DNA of 45,442 bases, from positions 1 through 45,442 of the forward strand of contig QUIQ01000014.1 of NCBI GenBank assembly GCA_003480165.1, in the 5' to 3' direction. Position 1 is the stretch's first letter. Each line of letters starts with the position of its first letter. Below are positions 1-7,802 of the stretch, piece by piece. The translations under genes and the position numbers were made by a program. The notes under the pieces were generated by a model. The model was not told the origin of the DNA, did not search any database, and was given only the letters and a program-made list of their open reading frames with translations. The DNA is from Firmicutes bacterium AM41-11 (lineage in GTDB: Bacteria; Bacillota_I; Bacilli_A; Erysipelotrichales; Erysipelotrichaceae).

Positions 1-47
1 TTTCCTTCTGCTTCTAATTGAGCAAGCTTTCTGTTCATGTTATACAT
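1..47 (-). CDS. Partial CDS: N-terminus of a gene downstream of the glucitol PTS genes
   Basis: Only the first 15 or so codons are in the window, reading MYNMNRKLAQLEAEG. AGGAGG and GGAAG lie 9-12 bases upstream of the ATG at 47; a second ATG at 38 is possible. The N-terminus resembles the start of the SAF-domain, homoserine-dehydrogenase-like oxidoreductases found in some Firmicute glucitol loci, but 15 residues are too few to prove it. It follows srlB on the same strand and may have its own promoter (95-123). Confidence 0.4.
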   Translation of the reverse strand, partial: MYNMNRKLAQLEAEG

Positions 48-94
48 AATTTGTTTCTTCCTCCTCTAGATTGTTCTAGATTTTTTATAACATT

Positions 95-123
95 ATCTTA
101 ATACCTAATTTTATGAAAAGCAA
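95..123 (-). promoter_or_regulatory. Candidate promoter for the gene at the left edge
   Basis: On the minus strand TTGCTT (118-123) and TAAGAT (95-100) are separated by 17 bases. Between this promoter and the ribosome binding site is a perfect palindrome, TCTAGA-TTGT-TCTAGA, at 65-80, which could be an operator or an early-transcript hairpin. This is a sequence match only. Confidence 0.35.
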
Positions 124-151
124 CACTAATGTATTACTTTTTTCAACACTT

Positions 152-517
152 TTAGAAGATCTCGATTTCACCACCGACTTTTAAGTCTTCTGCAGTAAAC
201 TCAGGTCCACTTAATTCAATCATTCCAGGACGTTCGACTTCCGGTAAACCACGGAAAGAAACCGTACAGTGTCCTAAATCACGCAATGTGTTAATTGCTT
301 CCCATCCTACAGCTGTCACTTTGTACTCTTTCCCACAAATACGGAAAGTATCTCCAGCTTTTGGTTCTTCTTTTAATTCAAATTTTGTATGCAGCACACT
401 AATATCTGCTAATTCAGGTGGTGCATCTTCATTGAAGATAATAATAAAGTTACATACAGGATTTAAAAATTCTAGCGCATCGGCTCCCCATCCGGTGATT
501 TTTACTTGGAATTTCAT
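152..517 (-). CDS. srlB: PTS glucitol/sorbitol-specific EIIA component
   Basis: A 121-residue protein matching the EIIA-Gut family in length and pattern. These proteins relay phosphate from HPr to the glucitol-specific EIIB/EIIC permease in the cytoplasm. His43 (in VLHT) sits where the family's phosphorylated histidine is expected, followed by the conserved VTAVG and LRDLGH stretches. The ATG at 517 is preferred over an upstream start because GGAGG lies six bases before it and the protein then begins like family members (MKFQVKITGWG). It follows gutM and the SorC regulator. The permease subunits are not in the window and presumably lie further left. Confidence 0.85.
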   Translation of the reverse strand: MKFQVKITGWGADALEFLNPVCNFIIIFNEDAPPELADISVLHTKFELKEEPKAGDTFRICGKEYKVTAVGWEAINTLRDLGHCTVSFRGLPEVERPGMIELSGPEFTAEDLKVGGEIEIF

Positions 518-587
518 TTTCTTCCTCCTTTCATCTTTCAAAAAATAAAATTCTTGCATAAATGTTCGGCCAAAAACATTTTAAAAT

Positions 588-1019
588 CTATGCTTCAATC
601 GCATCGGTTTCCTCTTCCTCACGATTAAAACGCATTTCCAGTGCCTCAAGGGCATTAATATATCCACGATAGAATTTTTGTTTACGGGGTTCCATCTCAC
701 GGAAATCCATCAAAAATTCATCAATTGATTTGCCTACAAACTCTTTTCCAATCAATTTTTGAATGGGGTGAAACTTCGCAAAAATGGTTGCGCCAGTCAT
801 TTCTTCTCCACCGGTAATGATCCGATTCGAATCACATGCGATAATCGCAATGTAACTATTGAAGAAAAAGCCTCGCTTTTGCCCAATTCCGACGTTTCCT
901 AATTTATGTACACGACTTACTGCCAAACGATAACGTTTAATTTGAAAGAAACCGCCTACCATTTGCATCACCATTAATGCCATGGCAATAATAAATATCA
1001 CAATCAATTCTTTTGACAT
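588..1019 (-). CDS. gutM: GutM-family glucitol operon protein
   Basis: A 143-residue protein with one N-terminal hydrophobic segment (about residues 3-24) followed by a soluble part containing GFFQIKRYR and an acidic tail. This matches GutM (SrlM), the glucitol operon activator, which is membrane-anchored in many Firmicutes. The ATG at 1019 has GGAGG nine bases upstream; the in-frame ATG at 1028 is too close to that site. The gene begins directly after the SorC stop codon, so the two are co-transcribed. Its mechanism in Firmicutes is not well defined. Confidence 0.8.
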   Translation of the reverse strand: MSKELIVIFIIAMALMVMQMVGGFFQIKRYRLAVSRVHKLGNVGIGQKRGFFFNSYIAIIACDSNRIITGGEEMTGATIFAKFHPIQKLIGKEFVGKSIDEFLMDFREMEPRKQKFYRGYINALEALEMRFNREEEETDAIEA

Positions 1020-1020
1020 T

Positions 1021-2001
1021 CTATACATCCTCCATCATTGCCAGCATTTTATTGACACAACTAATATCCGTAATTAAGACATTAATCTTTCTACCTCGCA
1101 ATGCCCCAAGGACAGCACGACTCTTTTCTTCACCAACCGCAATCGCAATACGATTTTCGACATGAATTAAATCTTGATCCGAAATTCCCATGACGCGATT
1201 GTTGAATTCTTCAAACTTACTGGTATCGCCATTTTCATCATAGAAGCGCAACATGGCATCTCCTACCGCACCTTGTTGTTTAAAGTGCGTATATCTTTCT
1301 TGCGAAATATATCCCGATGAAACTAACGTACTAGAAGGTGATTCAAAAGACCCAATTCCCATGATTACCGCATTCAAGCGACTAAATAAGGAAATAACTT
1401 CTTGTACCGGTCTTTCTTTCATTAGACCTTCCATTACCGCTACATCATTAAAAATCGCAGGGGCAAAGAATTGCACGGCACTGCCATTAAACTTCTTTGC
1501 GAAACTTTGGGCAATTTCATTAGAATGGTAATTTTGCGAGCTCAATTGTTTCACGCCAACGCCACCGACAACTGGTACAAAGGTACAATCAATATCTTCT
1601 ACCGCATAATTGGTGTTGGCCAGATCATATAAGGTATGTCCCATAGAAATCCCAATATAATCTTGATCTTGGAAGGTTCGAGAAAAATATGATAAAGCCT
1701 CTTCATTGACTTTCTTTAGATGTTCATATTTATTTCCAATATCCAATTCGTCCACAATCAAAATCTCTTTTAAATCGAAAACTGATTCCAATTTTCGTTC
1801 TAGTTCCCCATACATGACACTGTCTGGGTTATCCAATTCAATTCGCACAATGTTACGATCACGGCCTGCTTTTAATAAACGCGAAACCGTTGCTCTTGAA
1901 ATCCCTAATTGCTCGCAGATTTCAATTTGTGAAAACCCATCCTTGTAGTAAAGGTAACAACACTTATAAATCAAACGTGGATCATCAACTATTTTTTTCA
2001 A
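1021..2001 (-). CDS. SorC/DeoR-type sugar-binding transcriptional regulator
   Basis: A 326-residue protein with an N-terminal helix-turn-helix (about residues 20-45, GFSQIEICEQLGISRATVSR) and a C-terminal SorC-type sugar-phosphate-binding domain (GISMGHTLYDLA, PVVGGVG, VIMGIGSF). Such proteins control sugar operons in response to the phosphorylated sugar. Its position first in a glucitol-type operon suggests it regulates this locus. The start is an unusual TTG at 2001, supported by AAAGGAGGA five bases upstream; no ATG lies nearer. A promoter is seen at 2046-2073. Confidence 0.85.
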   Translation of the reverse strand: MKKIVDDPRLIYKCCYLYYKDGFSQIEICEQLGISRATVSRLLKAGRDRNIVRIELDNPDSVMYGELERKLESVFDLKEILIVDELDIGNKYEHLKKVNEEALSYFSRTFQDQDYIGISMGHTLYDLANTNYAVEDIDCTFVPVVGGVGVKQLSSQNYHSNEIAQSFAKKFNGSAVQFFAPAIFNDVAVMEGLMKERPVQEVISLFSRLNAVIMGIGSFESPSSTLVSSGYISQERYTHFKQQGAVGDAMLRFYDENGDTSKFEEFNNRVMGISDQDLIHVENRIAIAVGEEKSRAVLGALRGRKINVLITDISCVNKMLAMMEDV

Positions 2002-2045
2002 AGTGTCCTCCTTTCGAAAATGTAATCGTTTTCTTTTACATTCCT

Positions 2046-2073
2046 ATCTTAACACGTCAATTATAGATGTCAA
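2046..2073 (-). promoter_or_regulatory. Promoter of the SorC-gutM-srlB operon
   Basis: The minus strand has TTGACA (2068-2073) and TAAGAT (2046-2051) with a 16-base spacer. An imperfect inverted repeat, AATGTT N9 AACATT, overlaps the -35 region (about 2071-2094) and is a candidate SorC operator. Confidence 0.6.
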
Positions 2074-2140
2074 TGTTTTAATGCTGAACATTTGTATAAA
2101 TAGTTTAGTCTAACTGAGATATAAAGTCAATTGTTTAAAT

Positions 2141-2165
2141 AGTGAAGAATGTGAATTTCTTCACT
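2141..2165. repeat. Perfect 9-bp inverted repeat upstream of the SorC promoter
   Basis: AGTGAAGAA at 2141-2149 and TTCTTCACT at 2157-2165 are separated by seven bases. No T-run follows on either strand, so it looks more like a protein binding site than a terminator. An overlapping partial match to a Rex-type operator (2149-2166) is weaker than the one upstream of hydE. Confidence 0.4.
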
Positions 2166-2176
2166 AGATAAGTCGT

Positions 2177-2208
2177 AAAAAAAGAGCTCATTCCCTATCA
2201 ATGAGCTC
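2177..2208 (-). terminator. Rho-independent terminator of metY
   Basis: A 9-bp stem (GAGCTCATT at 2184-2192 with AATGAGCTC at 2200-2208), a 7-base loop and a seven-T tail on the minus strand lie just after the metY stop codon. Confidence 0.9.
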
Positions 2209-2217
2209 AGTCTAACC

Positions 2218-3498
2218 TTATTGAATAGATGCGAACGCTGTATCTAACGCATCAATTAAATCATCAATGTTTTCCGTACCAATACTTAAACGAACTGTAT
2301 TTTGTTTAATACCTTGATCAGCTAATTCTTCTTCACTTAATTGTGAATGCGTTGTACTTGCCGGATGAATTACTAATGATTTCACGTCCGCAACATTTGC
2401 CAACAAGCTGAAGATAGGTAAGTTATCAATCCACTTCTGAGCCGTTTTGGCATCCCCTTTGACTTCAAAAGTAAAGATCGAACCTCCACCATTTGGGAAA
2501 TACTTCTTATATAAATCTGGTTGATCAAGCGAAGGATGGTGCACGGCTTCAACTTGCGGATGATTCTTTAAGTACTCCACAACCTTTAAGGCATTTTCTA
2601 CATGGCGTTCAACACGCAAGGATAATGTTTCCAAACCTTGAATAAAGGCCCATGCATTAACGGGTGAAATCGTTGCGCCTTCATCACGAAGTAAGATAGC
2701 TCGAACATATGTCGCAAAAGCTGCCGGCGCTGTCGCATCCGCAAAACTAATGCCATGGTAAGAAGGATTTGGTTCACTGATCCAAGGAAATTTTCCACTG
2801 GCTTTCCAATCAAAGTTTCCGCCTTCGACAATCACACCACCTAAAGTAGCACCATGACCGCCAATGAATTTGGTTGCCGAATGAACCACAATATCAGCAC
2901 CATATTCAAATGGGCGAACCAGGTATGGAGTCGCAAACGTATTATCGATTGCTAAAGGGATCTGATGTTTATGGGCAATCTCAGCGAGTTTTTCAATATC
3001 CACAATATTACTTAATGGATTGCCTAGGGTTTCTGCCCAAATGGCTTTTGTGTTTTCATCAATTGCTGCTTCAATAGCTTCATAGTCGTATGGATCGACA
3101 AATTTTGCACGAATTCCATACAATGGAAGGGTATGGGCTAATAAGTTATAGGTTCCCCCATAAATGGTTTTCGCAGCCACAATATTTTCGCCGGCTTTCG
3201 CTAAACCTTGAATCGCATAGGTTACAGCTGCTGCTCCACTAGCAACGGCTAGTGCAGCACTTCCACCTTCCAAGGCGGCAATACGTTTTTCAAATACATC
3301 CTGGGTAGAGTTTGTTAATCGTCCATAGATGTTTCCGGCATCTGCCAGTCCAAAACGATCGGCTGCATGTTGCGAATTCTTAAATACATACGATGAAGTT
3401 AAATAAATCGGAACTTGACGTGAATCACTTGCGGGATCCGCTTGTTCTTGTCCTACATGCAATGCTAATGTTTCAAAATGATATTTCTTTTCTGCCAT
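2218..3498 (-). CDS. metY: O-acetylhomoserine sulfhydrylase (aminocarboxypropyltransferase)
   Basis: A 426-residue enzyme of the Cys/Met-metabolism PLP family. The family makes homocysteine (or methionine) from O-acetylhomoserine and sulfide (or methanethiol). The PLP-binding lysine is Lys210 in SATKFIGGHG; AIDNTFATPYL and GGSAALAVASGAAA are also typical. Length and N-terminus (FETLALHVGQ) fit MetY rather than the shorter cystathionine synthases. GAGG lies eight bases before the ATG. The gene has its own terminator, and a striking palindrome lies in its upstream region (3529-3554). The adjacent LysR gene may regulate it (inference). Confidence 0.9.
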   Translation of the reverse strand: MAEKKYHFETLALHVGQEQADPASDSRQVPIYLTSSYVFKNSQHAADRFGLADAGNIYGRLTNSTQDVFEKRIAALEGGSAALAVASGAAAVTYAIQGLAKAGENIVAAKTIYGGTYNLLAHTLPLYGIRAKFVDPYDYEAIEAAIDENTKAIWAETLGNPLSNIVDIEKLAEIAHKHQIPLAIDNTFATPYLVRPFEYGADIVVHSATKFIGGHGATLGGVIVEGGNFDWKASGKFPWISEPNPSYHGISFADATAPAAFATYVRAILLRDEGATISPVNAWAFIQGLETLSLRVERHVENALKVVEYLKNHPQVEAVHHPSLDQPDLYKKYFPNGGGSIFTFEVKGDAKTAQKWIDNLPIFSLLANVADVKSLVIHPASTTHSQLSEEELADQGIKQNTVRLSIGTENIDDLIDALDTAFASIQ

Positions 3499-3528
3499 GA
3501 TAAATACCTCAACTTTCTCTATATATTA

Positions 3529-3554
3529 TTCTTATCTTTGGCTCGAGATAAGAA
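3529..3554. promoter_or_regulatory. 9-bp inverted repeat upstream of metY (candidate operator)
   Basis: TTCTTATCT (3529-3537) and AGATAAGAA (3546-3554) form a perfect inverted repeat with an 8-base spacer, 31-56 bases before the metY start. An AT-rich candidate -10 lies between it and the gene. It may be an operator, possibly for the neighbouring LysR protein. Confidence 0.45.
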
Positions 3555-3645
3555 CTTCTTGCTTTGTATGCTTGTACTTTATCACAGCTTTAGTTATCCG
3601 AATAATTGAATAGTTTGATACTTGCTATAAAATATTTTTATATAT

Positions 3646-3669
3646 AAAAAAAGATGCAAAGCTGCATCT
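3646..3669 (-). terminator. Terminator after the LysR-family gene
   Basis: AGATGCA (3652-3658) pairs with TGCATCT (3663-3669) around a GCTT loop, followed on the minus strand by a run of seven Ts. The stem overlaps the stop codon. Confidence 0.9.
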
Positions 3670-4582
3670 AATCAAAATATTCTTTTAATTCATCGACATA
3701 GGTTTGTCCAATTTTTGATAAAACACTATGTTTTTTATAGATATACCCAATGGTCATAGAACTGTTAGGGTTATCTTCATCGGCTTTATACGGAATCACA
3801 ATGCAATCATCCCCATTTAATTCTTCACAGATAATTCCACTACACAACATATATCCATTCAGTCCAATCATCAAATTCAAAGCCGTTGAACGATCGGTCA
3901 ACTTGATAACCCGCTGATATTCATTTTCCGATAGAATTTCTTCCGCTAAATAGAAAGCGCCATCTTCTCCTTGATCAAAGGAAAGATAAGGATAATCTTG
4001 CAACTCTTCCAGACCGATTGATTCACGATTCGCTAAAGGGTGATGTTTATATACATAAACATAGGCATCACAAGTAACCAACGGTTCGAATTTCAAATCT
4101 TTCTCATCCAAAAGTTTCTGTATATATTTGCGATTGTATTCGCTCATATACAAAATTCCAATTTCACTTTTCGAATTTCCTACATCATTGATTACATCGA
4201 TGGTTTTACTTTCTTTTATCGCAAATTCATACTTTAAGGTATCAAATTGTTTAACCGTTTCTACAAACGCTTTGGTCGCAAAAGAATAGTGCTGACAAGA
4301 AACCGAAAACTTCTTTTTAATGTTTCCTTGCGGACCATACTTATCTTTCAACAATTCATATTGTTGATAGACTTGTCTTGCGTGCATTAAAAACTCATTC
4401 CCTTCGCGAGTTAACGTAACACCACGATTGGTTCGATTAAAAATGATAATGCCAATTTCATTCTCTAATTCTTTAATAGCTGTCGTTAAAGTAGGTTGTG
4501 AAATAAACAGATTTTCTGCTGCTTTATTCATAGAACCAATATCCGCGACAAGAATCGCATAATAGATTTGTTGCAGGGTCAT
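3668..4582 (-). CDS. LysR-family transcriptional regulator
   Basis: A 304-residue protein with a typical LysR winged helix-turn-helix at residues 1-60 (IGSMNKAAENLFISQPTLTT, ELENEIG, FNRTNRGVTLT) and a C-terminal periplasmic-binding-protein-like effector domain. The ATG at 4582 is chosen because GGAGG lies six bases upstream; the ATG two codons earlier abuts that site. It lies between metY and a SHOCT-protein gene on the same strand. The effector cannot be read from sequence; sulfur or methionine status is plausible from position only. Confidence 0.85.
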   Translation of the reverse strand: MTLQQIYYAILVADIGSMNKAAENLFISQPTLTTAIKELENEIGIIIFNRTNRGVTLTREGNEFLMHARQVYQQYELLKDKYGPQGNIKKKFSVSCQHYSFATKAFVETVKQFDTLKYEFAIKESKTIDVINDVGNSKSEIGILYMSEYNRKYIQKLLDEKDLKFEPLVTCDAYVYVYKHHPLANRESIGLEELQDYPYLSFDQGEDGAFYLAEEILSENEYQRVIKLTDRSTALNLMIGLNGYMLCSGIICEELNGDDCIVIPYKADEDNPNSSMTIGYIYKKHSVLSKIGQTYVDELKEYFD

Positions 4583-4596
4583 ATCCATCCTCCATA

Positions 4597-4620
4597 AGAA
4601 AAGCATCTCAAGAGATGCTT
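4597..4620 (-). terminator. Hairpin terminator between the SHOCT gene and the LysR gene
   Basis: AAGCATCT (4601-4608) and AGATGCTT (4613-4620) form an 8-bp stem with a four-base loop. The T-tract is short (TTTTC). It stands directly before the LysR ribosome binding site, so it may be leaky. Confidence 0.6.
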
Positions 4621-4999
4621 ATAAATCTAATAATTGTTTTTTCTTTGCTTCAAATTCTGCTTCTGTAATAGCGCCCATATCCTTCAACTCTTTTAATTGT
4701 TTTAAAGCCTCAAAAGGAATCGAAGAGGTAGTACCATCGGAATTTCCTGATGCTTTTTGATGTTCGAGTTCTTTGATTGCACGCTTCGCAGTTTTCAAAT
4801 AGTGCCGATTAAAAGGAATCGATACCGTCTTGCCATCATAGGTCAGCTTTAAAATCGCATACGCACTAAAGGCAATCGAGTTCGTAATCTTTATATCCGA
4901 AATATGCGAATAAAGATATTCTTTTTTTCCAGTTACAATGCGGTCTTCATCAAAAATAACCGCTGGCATTTCATAAAGTCCTTCAATTTCGTAATACAT
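4619..4999 (-). CDS. SHOCT-domain protein
   Basis: A 126-residue protein. The last 35 residues or so (ALKQLKELKDMGAITEAEFE) form a SHOCT motif, a short C-terminal oligomerisation-type domain found in many otherwise unrelated bacterial proteins. The first 75 residues look beta-rich and may form a PH-like or DUF4429-like domain. There is no signal peptide or membrane segment. It begins nine bases after the preceding secreted-protein gene, in a degV-led operon. Its function is unknown. Confidence 0.7.
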   Translation of the reverse strand: MYYEIEGLYEMPAVIFDEDRIVTGKKEYLYSHISDIKITNSIAFSAYAILKLTYDGKTVSIPFNRHYLKTAKRAIKELEHQKASGNSDGTTSSIPFEALKQLKELKDMGAITEAEFEAKKKQLLDL

Positions 5000-5008
5000 A
5001 TACGCTCC

Positions 5009-5398
5009 TTACTGCCTGTAATAGTACTGAATTCCTAGTGAAGGTTTAAAATACGTACGAATATAAGGATTCTTGGACACAAAGACAATTTCATTGGTCT
5101 TTTTGACATAAAAGATCCAATCTCCATCTTCCTTTTCCCGCTTGGTTAAGACATCGGGATCAGAAATAACCCGTCTGGCCCCAGCTAGATACGCTTTGGG
5201 AGAAGCATATCCCATTTGCCTGCCATGCTTATAGTAATGTTTCTTTAAATATGCATCATCTTTAAAGGTCAATGAATCGACATGTGTAGTAATCCAATCG
5301 CTGGTTTTTATTTTGGCAAATACCGGTGCATGTGAAACAAAACCACAGGTACATACCAATGCCACCAATATCCAAAGCTTGATAAGCTTATTCCACAT
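5009..5398 (-). CDS. Small secreted protein, possible BECR-type nuclease fold
   Basis: About 129 residues starting at the ATG at 5398. The N-terminus is a signal-peptide-like segment (MWNKLIKLWILVALVCTCGF, with a cleavage-like AFA further on). The mature part carries HYYKHGRQMGYASPKAYLAG and later DGDWIFYVKKTNEIVFVS and NPYIRTYFKP. The KHG...Y...A and TYF-P pattern resembles small barnase/EndoU/colicin/RelE-like (BECR) nuclease domains as I remember them. This is tentative and no catalytic residues are assigned. The start lies inside the end of degV and lacks a clear ribosome binding site; a start at 5455 is possible but would place extra residues before the signal sequence. Confidence 0.5.
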   Translation of the reverse strand: MWNKLIKLWILVALVCTCGFVSHAPVFAKIKTSDWITTHVDSLTFKDDAYLKKHYYKHGRQMGYASPKAYLAGARRVISDPDVLTKREKEDGDWIFYVKKTNEIVFVSKNPYIRTYFKPSLGIQYYYRQ

Positions 5399-6242
5399 TT
5401 GGATTAAAGACTTGTAAAGCCAAACAGCCAAGTCCTGTATGAACACCCACAGCACTTACCAAATCAATAATTTGCACTTGGGCGCCTTCAAAAGCTGCTT
5501 CAATTTTTTCTTTGTAAGCTTTGGCATTATCCAAAACATCCACATGGGCAATAATAAATTTATAATCTTTCGTTACATGTAAGCTTTTCAACCGTTCAAT
5601 TACACTCGATTGCGCTTTGGAAAGCGTTCGTGGTTTAGCCAGAACATCGACTCTACCCTGGGTTGATTTATCCAAGTGCAAAACCGGTTTGATTTTCAAC
5701 AAGCCACCTAATAAAGCTGCCGCTGGGGTTAAACGTCCACCTCTGCGCATATGTTGTAAATCTTCAAAAATCAAAATGGTATCTGCCGTTTCAACAATCC
5801 GATTCAAACGCGAAACGATTTCATCTAAAGACTTTCCTGCATCATACATGGCCTTGGCAATACGAATGCAGTCTTGTTCTACAACAGCTGTCACATAACA
5901 ATCTATCCCCACAAAGTCCAAACCAACTTGTTTGGCAATCATCTCCATCGCATCATACGCTCCGGATAAACCTTTACAGATAGGCACACAAAATACCGTG
6001 TCGTACCCTTCTGATTTAATTTCGTTGAAACAATCTTCAATATGCCCAAGTCTTGGCAAAGAAGTTTTCATCAACTTTTTATCATGTAGGTTCTGTATAA
6101 ACTGCTCGTGATTAATCGTTACCATCTCATCATAAGAGGTACCATCACATTCAATTTGTAAAGGAATACAATAAATTCCTTCTTTTTTCCACTCTTCTGG
6201 AGACATTCCTGTTCCAGTATCTGTCACAAACGCTACTTTCAT
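5388..6242 (-). CDS. degV: DegV-family fatty-acid-binding protein
   Basis: A 284-residue protein with the DegV two-domain pattern: an N-terminal TDTGTGMSPEEW segment, KTSLPRLGHIEDCF, a central GLSGAYDAMEMIA stretch, and a second-domain EDLQHMRRGGRLTPAAALLG. DegV (FakB-type) proteins bind a fatty acid and present it to the kinase FakA. AGGAG precedes two adjacent ATGs (6245 and 6242); 6242 has better spacing. It leads a small operon with the secreted-protein and SHOCT genes. No fakA partner is in the window. Confidence 0.85.
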   Translation of the reverse strand: MKVAFVTDTGTGMSPEEWKKEGIYCIPLQIECDGTSYDEMVTINHEQFIQNLHDKKLMKTSLPRLGHIEDCFNEIKSEGYDTVFCVPICKGLSGAYDAMEMIAKQVGLDFVGIDCYVTAVVEQDCIRIAKAMYDAGKSLDEIVSRLNRIVETADTILIFEDLQHMRRGGRLTPAAALLGGLLKIKPVLHLDKSTQGRVDVLAKPRTLSKAQSSVIERLKSLHVTKDYKFIIAHVDVLDNAKAYKEKIEAAFEGAQVQIIDLVSAVGVHTGLGCLALQVFNPNVE

Positions 6243-6313
6243 CATCTAACTCCTAAAATATAGTCTTATGGTATCATGTTTTCCCTTGCATTTCCATCGT
6301 GCAAGAAGCCCCA

Positions 6314-6838
6314 TTATTCTACCCAAGTCACACGATTTGCTTGAATCGGATGAGCTTGTGCTTCTTGATCTGGATAGCCAAGAATACAATGACCAATTCC
6401 TTCAAAGTCCCCTTCAACACCTAATTCCTTGAGAAGAGATTTAAATTCTGCTTGTTCAAATTCCTCTTTTGCCCGATGAATCCAGCAACTACCTAAACCA
6501 ATTGATTTGGCAGCTAACATCATATTTCCCATTGCCAAAGATCCATCATAAAGGTATGTAGGGCAACGCTTATCCGCTAACACAACCAAAACAACTGGGG
6601 CACCATAGAAAGGATCAACACCTGCTTCAAAGTTTCCTACTTTAGCATTCGCTGCAGATAATTTATCCCGCAAAGCTTTTTGCGTAACGGCCAAAATGTG
6701 CACCGGTTGACGATTCATTCCACTAGCTGCTTCAAGGCCTGCTTGAACCACCATTTCAATTTCTTCTTTGGTTGGAAGTTTTGCTTGATACTTGCGAATA
6801 CTTCTTCTTTCTTTGATCATCTCTAATGTTTCATTCAT
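6314..6838 (-). CDS. Nitroreductase-family FMN oxidoreductase
   Basis: A 174-residue protein. The N-terminus (IKERRSIRKYQAKLPTKEEI) and ASGMNRQPVHILAV are the FMN-binding signature of the nitroreductase superfamily; GLGSCWIHRAKEEF and LGYP near the C-terminus also fit. Such enzymes reduce nitro, quinone or flavin substrates with NAD(P)H; the substrate here is unknown. It is the last gene of a NUDIX-ACT-nitroreductase run with gaps of under 10 bases. The intergenic 6246-6313 has an imperfect hairpin without a T-run, so no clear terminator. Confidence 0.8.
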   Translation of the reverse strand: MNETLEMIKERRSIRKYQAKLPTKEEIEMVVQAGLEAASGMNRQPVHILAVTQKALRDKLSAANAKVGNFEAGVDPFYGAPVVLVVLADKRCPTYLYDGSLAMGNMMLAAKSIGLGSCWIHRAKEEFEQAEFKSLLKELGVEGDFEGIGHCILGYPDQEAQAHPIQANRVTWVE

Positions 6839-6846
6839 AAAAATAC

Positions 6847-7212
6847 CTACTTTCTATATATAGACCATCCGGCTCTTTTTAAGTGTAATAAGGCTTTTTC
6901 CAACTTTTCTTCAGGAACAAAAAGATAGTCCGTTTGAAAAGTTGTCACTAAATGCAAATTAATTTGATAATCCCCTAACACCTGTAAAATCTTTTTCAGC
7001 CCTGATCCAACTTCTGTATCTAAACAATCGTCCATATAAAAACCGCGCCATCGCTTTTGTTGCGCATTTTGGTTGATTGCCTTTTCCGGACAAACCAAGG
7101 TACATACATCTTCCATTTGTGAAACAAAGGTATGCGGATACTGCCAATCCACAGCTTGTATATCCTCTATCTCACAAATGGAAAATCTTTCCGGCATGAC
7201 TTGTAAATTCAT
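6847..7212 (-). CDS. ACT-domain protein
   Basis: A 121-residue protein resembling stand-alone ACT-domain (CASTOR-like) proteins, which usually bind amino acids. Supporting stretches are RFSICEIEDI at the start, WRGFYMDDCLDTEVGSGLKK in the middle and HLVTTFQTDYLFVPEEKLEK near the end. No catalytic domain is attached. The ATG follows the NUDIX stop by one base, so translation is probably coupled. The ligand is unknown. Confidence 0.65.
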   Translation of the reverse strand: MNLQVMPERFSICEIEDIQAVDWQYPHTFVSQMEDVCTLVCPEKAINQNAQQKRWRGFYMDDCLDTEVGSGLKKILQVLGDYQINLHLVTTFQTDYLFVPEEKLEKALLHLKRAGWSIYRK

Positions 7213-7213
7213 T

Positions 7214-7765
7214 TTATTCCTCTTGTTTCCAAAAAAACCAAGCTAAAATATGCATAGCCTGTTCAAATTGCCCTGCTTGAATCCATGTTTCAATCTGCTT
7301 ATTGTTCACATGAAAAAAATCTAAAAACTCGGTCTCATCTAAAGCCTGATCTGAAACTCGAACACAATTCTTGGCTCCAAAAATATATACATCATTATCA
7401 GCTAAGGTCGCATGGCTGGCTACCTTATACAAGAATTTCCAATCTTTGCTTTGATAACCTGTCTCTTCTAATAATTCTCGCTTAGCCGCTTCTAAGGCAA
7501 CCGTTTGATCTACCGCTTTGGTTTCGATTCCCCCAGCCGGAAATTCTACAGTTGTCCGACCGATGCCCTGACGAAATTGTTTCACGCAAAGAAAATCACC
7601 TTGGGTATCTTGGGCAACAATAATGACCGTATGGCGAATCGAGTACGTATAAAACGGTCCATGCACCGAACCATCAGGAAATTGATAGTCCTGCTTTTTA
7701 AAATGCATCCATTGATCATTCACTAAGGCTTCTTCTTTGACCAATTTCCAATCTAACTTATGCAT
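7214..7765 (-). CDS. NUDIX hydrolase, ADP-ribose pyrophosphatase-like
   Basis: A 183-residue protein with a NUDIX box (EFPAGGIETKAVDQ, then AAKRELLEETGY). The family hydrolyses nucleoside diphosphates linked to another group; overall layout resembles the ADP-ribose/ADP-sugar branch. The first glycine of the box and the catalytic helix are separated by a few more residues than the consensus. The gene begins about 20 bases after the terminator of the large hyd/hyp/nif-like operon, with no room for its own promoter, so it may depend on readthrough. Confidence 0.75.
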   Translation of the reverse strand: MHKLDWKLVKEEALVNDQWMHFKKQDYQFPDGSVHGPFYTYSIRHTVIIVAQDTQGDFLCVKQFRQGIGRTTVEFPAGGIETKAVDQTVALEAAKRELLEETGYQSKDWKFLYKVASHATLADNDVYIFGAKNCVRVSDQALDETEFLDFFHVNNKQIETWIQAGQFEQAMHILAWFFWKQEE

Positions 7766-7779
7766 CTTGTTTTCTTCAT

Positions 7780-7802
7780 AAAAAAGCCCACAACCGTGAG
7801 CT
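7780..7802 (-). terminator. Terminator at the end of the 14-gene hyd/hyp/nif-like operon
   Basis: AGCTCAC and GTGGGCT (minus strand, 7785-7802) form a 7-bp stem with one G-T pair and a GGTT loop, followed by six Ts. The stem includes the stop codon of the last operon gene. Confidence 0.85.

Noticed and set aside
2149..2166. A second Rex operator upstream of the SorC gene
   Set aside because: It matches only 12 of 14 positions, lies about 75 bases upstream of the promoter, and is embedded in a longer, better inverted repeat.
6246..6313. A terminator after the nitroreductase gene
   Set aside because: The CTTGCA/TGCAAG hairpin has no T-run after it on the minus strand.
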